The notes below the pieces were generated by a model. It searched no databases. It saw only the letters and a list, made by a program, of their open reading frames with translations, and was not told the DNA's origin. A DNA stretch of 6,717 nt, from positions 1-6,717 of the forward strand of contig CAYZME010000092.1 in assembly GCA_964479435.1 (NCBI GenBank), written 5' to 3'. The DNA is from JAAYKS01 sp964479435 (GTDB lineage: Bacteria; Bacillota; Clostridia; Saccharofermentanales; UBA5734). Every line of letters starts with the position of its first letter. Within the stretch, counting starts at the first letter, position 1. Shown piece after piece: positions 5,253-6,717 of this stretch. Made by a program: the position numbers and the translations under genes.

Positions 5253-6649
5253 CAGCCGGTTACTATATCCAGCGCTTCGTGGATGTTATCGACATAAAAC
5301 AACTCGGGCAGACGGTCGGTGCGCAGGCGCTCGATGGCGCGGCGGTTGCCGCCCGGCAGGATACAGCTGGCAAAGCCCATGCGCCCGGCTTCGATCACGC
5401 GCCGGTCGACCTGTGAGACCGGGCGGATCTCGCCGGAGAGGCCGACTTCGCCAAAAACCGTGATGTCCGGGCGGATCGGGCGGTCGCGGAAAGTGGAGGC
5501 GATCGCACAGACCACCGCCAGGTCCACGGCGGTCTCATCGATCCGCAGCCCGCCGACGACATTGAGGAACGAGTCCATATTGGACAACCCGAGTTTGAGC
5601 CGGCGGTCCATGACGGCCGTCAGCATCACGATCCGGTTGCGATCGATCCCCTGACTCATGCGCTGCGGGACCCCGTAGGCGGTTTCGTTGAGCAAGGCTT
5701 GAATCTCGACCAGAATCGGGCGCGTTCCTTCGACACAAGCGGCCACAACCGAACCGGGAACGCCCAGCGGGCGTCCCGCGAGCATCGCCTGGGAGGCGTT
5801 TTCGACCCCGATCAGGCCGGTGTCGCGCATCTCAAAAATACCCAGCTCATCGGTCGCGCCAAAGCGATTTTTGGTGGCGCGCAAAATGCGGTACGTCCCT
5901 TGCCGCTCGCCTTCAAAATACAGGACGGTGTCCACCATATGCTCCAGCACGCGCGGCCCGGCGATGGCGCCGTCTTTGGTCACGTGTCCCACGAGAATGA
6001 TGACACAGCCCAATTGTTTGGCCACCCGCAACAGCCCGCCGGCGACCTCACGCACCTGGGAAACCGTACCCGGGGCAGCTGTCAAAGCCTCCGCGTACAT
6101 CGTTTGGATCGAATCGATGATGGTCAGAACCGGCTTTTCCCCGGCGATGGTGGCGGCGATGGTGTCATAATCGGTCGCGGCCAACAACCGGATGCGGCTG
6201 CCGTCGACGCCCAAGCGCTCTGCCCGCAACTTGACCTGGCCGGGAGACTCTTCGCCGGTCACATACAGTGTGACCCCCTGGTTGCTGATTTGCTCACAGG
6301 CCTGCAGCAGGAGCGTGCTTTTGCCAATTCCCGGGTCCCCACCCACCAGCACCAGGGAGCCCTCGACCAGGCCGCCGCCCAGTACACGGTCCAGCTCGCC
6401 CAGCCCCGTCGCGAAGCGGCGGCCTTCGCCGGCCGCGACCTGGTCGAGCGTCGTCAGACCCGGTCCGTCCGCTCCGGTCGCCGGCAGACCGGCCCATCCG
6501 CCGGCGTGCCGCGCGCGCGCGGGCGGTCCGGTGACGACCCGCTCCTCAACCATGGTGTTGTATTGTCCGCAGCCGGGGCAACGTCCCATCCAGCCGGAGG
6601 TTTCGTGGCCGCACTCGCTGCAAAAATATTTCGTCTTTACTTTGGCCAT
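5252..6649 (-). CDS. radA: DNA repair protein RadA (Sms)
   Basis: This 465-aa protein of usual length is a branch-migration helicase-like ATPase acting in recombination and repair with RecA. Domains in order: a C4 zinc finger (C10, C13, C24, C27; CSECG...CPGCG), a RecA-like ATPase with Walker A GGDPGIGKST (103-112, K110) and Walker B LTIIDS (175-180), the RadA-specific KNRFG motif (260-264), and a C-terminal Lon-protease-like domain from about 290 on (for example GLSNMDSFLNVVGGLRI, VFGEVGLSGEIRPV). The linker between finger and ATPase (about 40-75) is Gly/Ala-rich. The N-terminus MAKVKTKYFC matches the family start, so ATG 6649 is secure. No Shine-Dalgarno sequence precedes it; instead a promoter ends six bases upstream. 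ispD follows directly, whereas many Bacillota have disA at this place. Confidence 0.97.
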   Translation of the reverse strand: MAKVKTKYFCSECGHETSGWMGRCPGCGQYNTMVEERVVTGPPARARHAGGWAGLPATGADGPGLTTLDQVAAGEGRRFATGLGELDRVLGGGLVEGSLVLVGGDPGIGKSTLLLQACEQISNQGVTLYVTGEESPGQVKLRAERLGVDGSRIRLLAATDYDTIAATIAGEKPVLTIIDSIQTMYAEALTAAPGTVSQVREVAGGLLRVAKQLGCVIILVGHVTKDGAIAGPRVLEHMVDTVLYFEGERQGTYRILRATKNRFGATDELGIFEMRDTGLIGVENASQAMLAGRPLGVPGSVVAACVEGTRPILVEIQALLNETAYGVPQRMSQGIDRNRIVMLTAVMDRRLKLGLSNMDSFLNVVGGLRIDETAVDLAVVCAIASTFRDRPIRPDITVFGEVGLSGEIRPVSQVDRRVIEAGRMGFASCILPGGNRRAIERLRTDRLPELFYVDNIHEALDIVTG

Positions 6650-6655
6650 GCTACC

Positions 6656-6684
6656 AGAATAGCAGTCTGTACCACGCCTCGCAA
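6656..6684 (-). promoter_or_regulatory. Extended -10 promoter directly before radA
   Basis: On the - strand TTGCGA (6684-6679) lies 17 bp before TATTCT (6661-6656), which is preceded by TGC, giving the TGN extended -10 element. Only six bases (6655-6650) separate the -10 from the radA ATG, so initiation is predicted at or within a base or two of the A of ATG, and the mRNA would be almost leaderless. Positions 6685-6717 show no further recognisable feature. Confidence 0.55.
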
Positions 6685-6717
6685 TGGACTCCTGACGGTG
6701 GAGGCGTAGAAGAAATT

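Noticed and set aside
4620..5297. + strand open frame opposite ispD
   Set aside because: It is a shadow of ispD with no ribosome binding site or recognisable domain.
5699..6709. Long + strand open frame (336 codons) opposite radA
   Set aside because: It is entirely antisense to a gene with all RadA motifs, its translation is low-complexity Gln/Arg/Gly-rich with no known motif, and long antisense frames are expected in GC-rich DNA.
6651..6717. Possible C-terminus of an upstream - strand gene ending with TAG at 6653-6651
   Set aside because: Only about 21 codons are visible, other frames are also open, and the peptide resembles no usual radA neighbour such as ClpC. The promoter reading explains the DNA better, though a window extending further right would decide it.
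1..6717. Mobile elements, integrase sites at the tRNA, CRISPR arrays
   Set aside because: No transposase, integrase, terminal inverted repeats, duplicated tRNA end or regularly spaced repeats were found.

Overview
The window looks like a chromosomal segment from a GC-rich Bacillota (Firmicutes) bacterium. The evidence is a 5S rRNA end joined directly to a tRNA-Asn, a QueT-type ECF substrate component, a YbxB-like methyltransferase, strong AAGGAGGT-type ribosome binding sites, an XRE-cupin regulator beside an ACSM-like acyl-CoA synthetase, and a radA-ispD pair. No phage, transposon or CRISPR signature is visible. I cannot name the genus.

Layout, left to right. Positions 1-173 are the tail of an rRNA operon read on the + strand: the 3' end of 5S rRNA, tRNA-Asn(GUU), and a strong intrinsic terminator. 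After a leader of about 170 bp come two tightly packed + strand genes: queT (queuosine-precursor uptake) and a small RsmC/YbxB-like methyltransferase. A 145-bp spacer follows, with a 26-bp-period tandem duplication and a sigma-70/A-type promoter. Next is a second + strand operon of three genes: an XRE-HTH/cupin regulator, an ACSM-like acyl-CoA synthetase, and a divergent IspF-family protein whose start codon overlaps the synthetase stop (ATGA). On the - strand, converging with that operon across only 20 bp, lie ispD and, upstream of it, radA, joined by a one-base stop/start overlap. radA has an extended -10 promoter placed so that transcription would start at or very near its ATG.

How the genes relate. 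The left end concerns translation: rRNA, a tRNA whose GUU anticodon is a queuosine substrate, import of a queuosine precursor, and a probable rRNA methyltransferase. The middle operon looks like a regulated acid-activation module, with the cupin protein the likely regulator. The right end pairs DNA-repair housekeeping (RadA) with the MEP isoprenoid pathway (IspD). The MEP genes are split: ispD faces an ispF homologue that belongs to another operon and lacks several residues conserved in canonical IspF.

Most of the window is ordinary housekeeping. The points most worth checking are the atypical IspF-like protein in the acyl-CoA synthetase operon and the possible leaderless start of radA.
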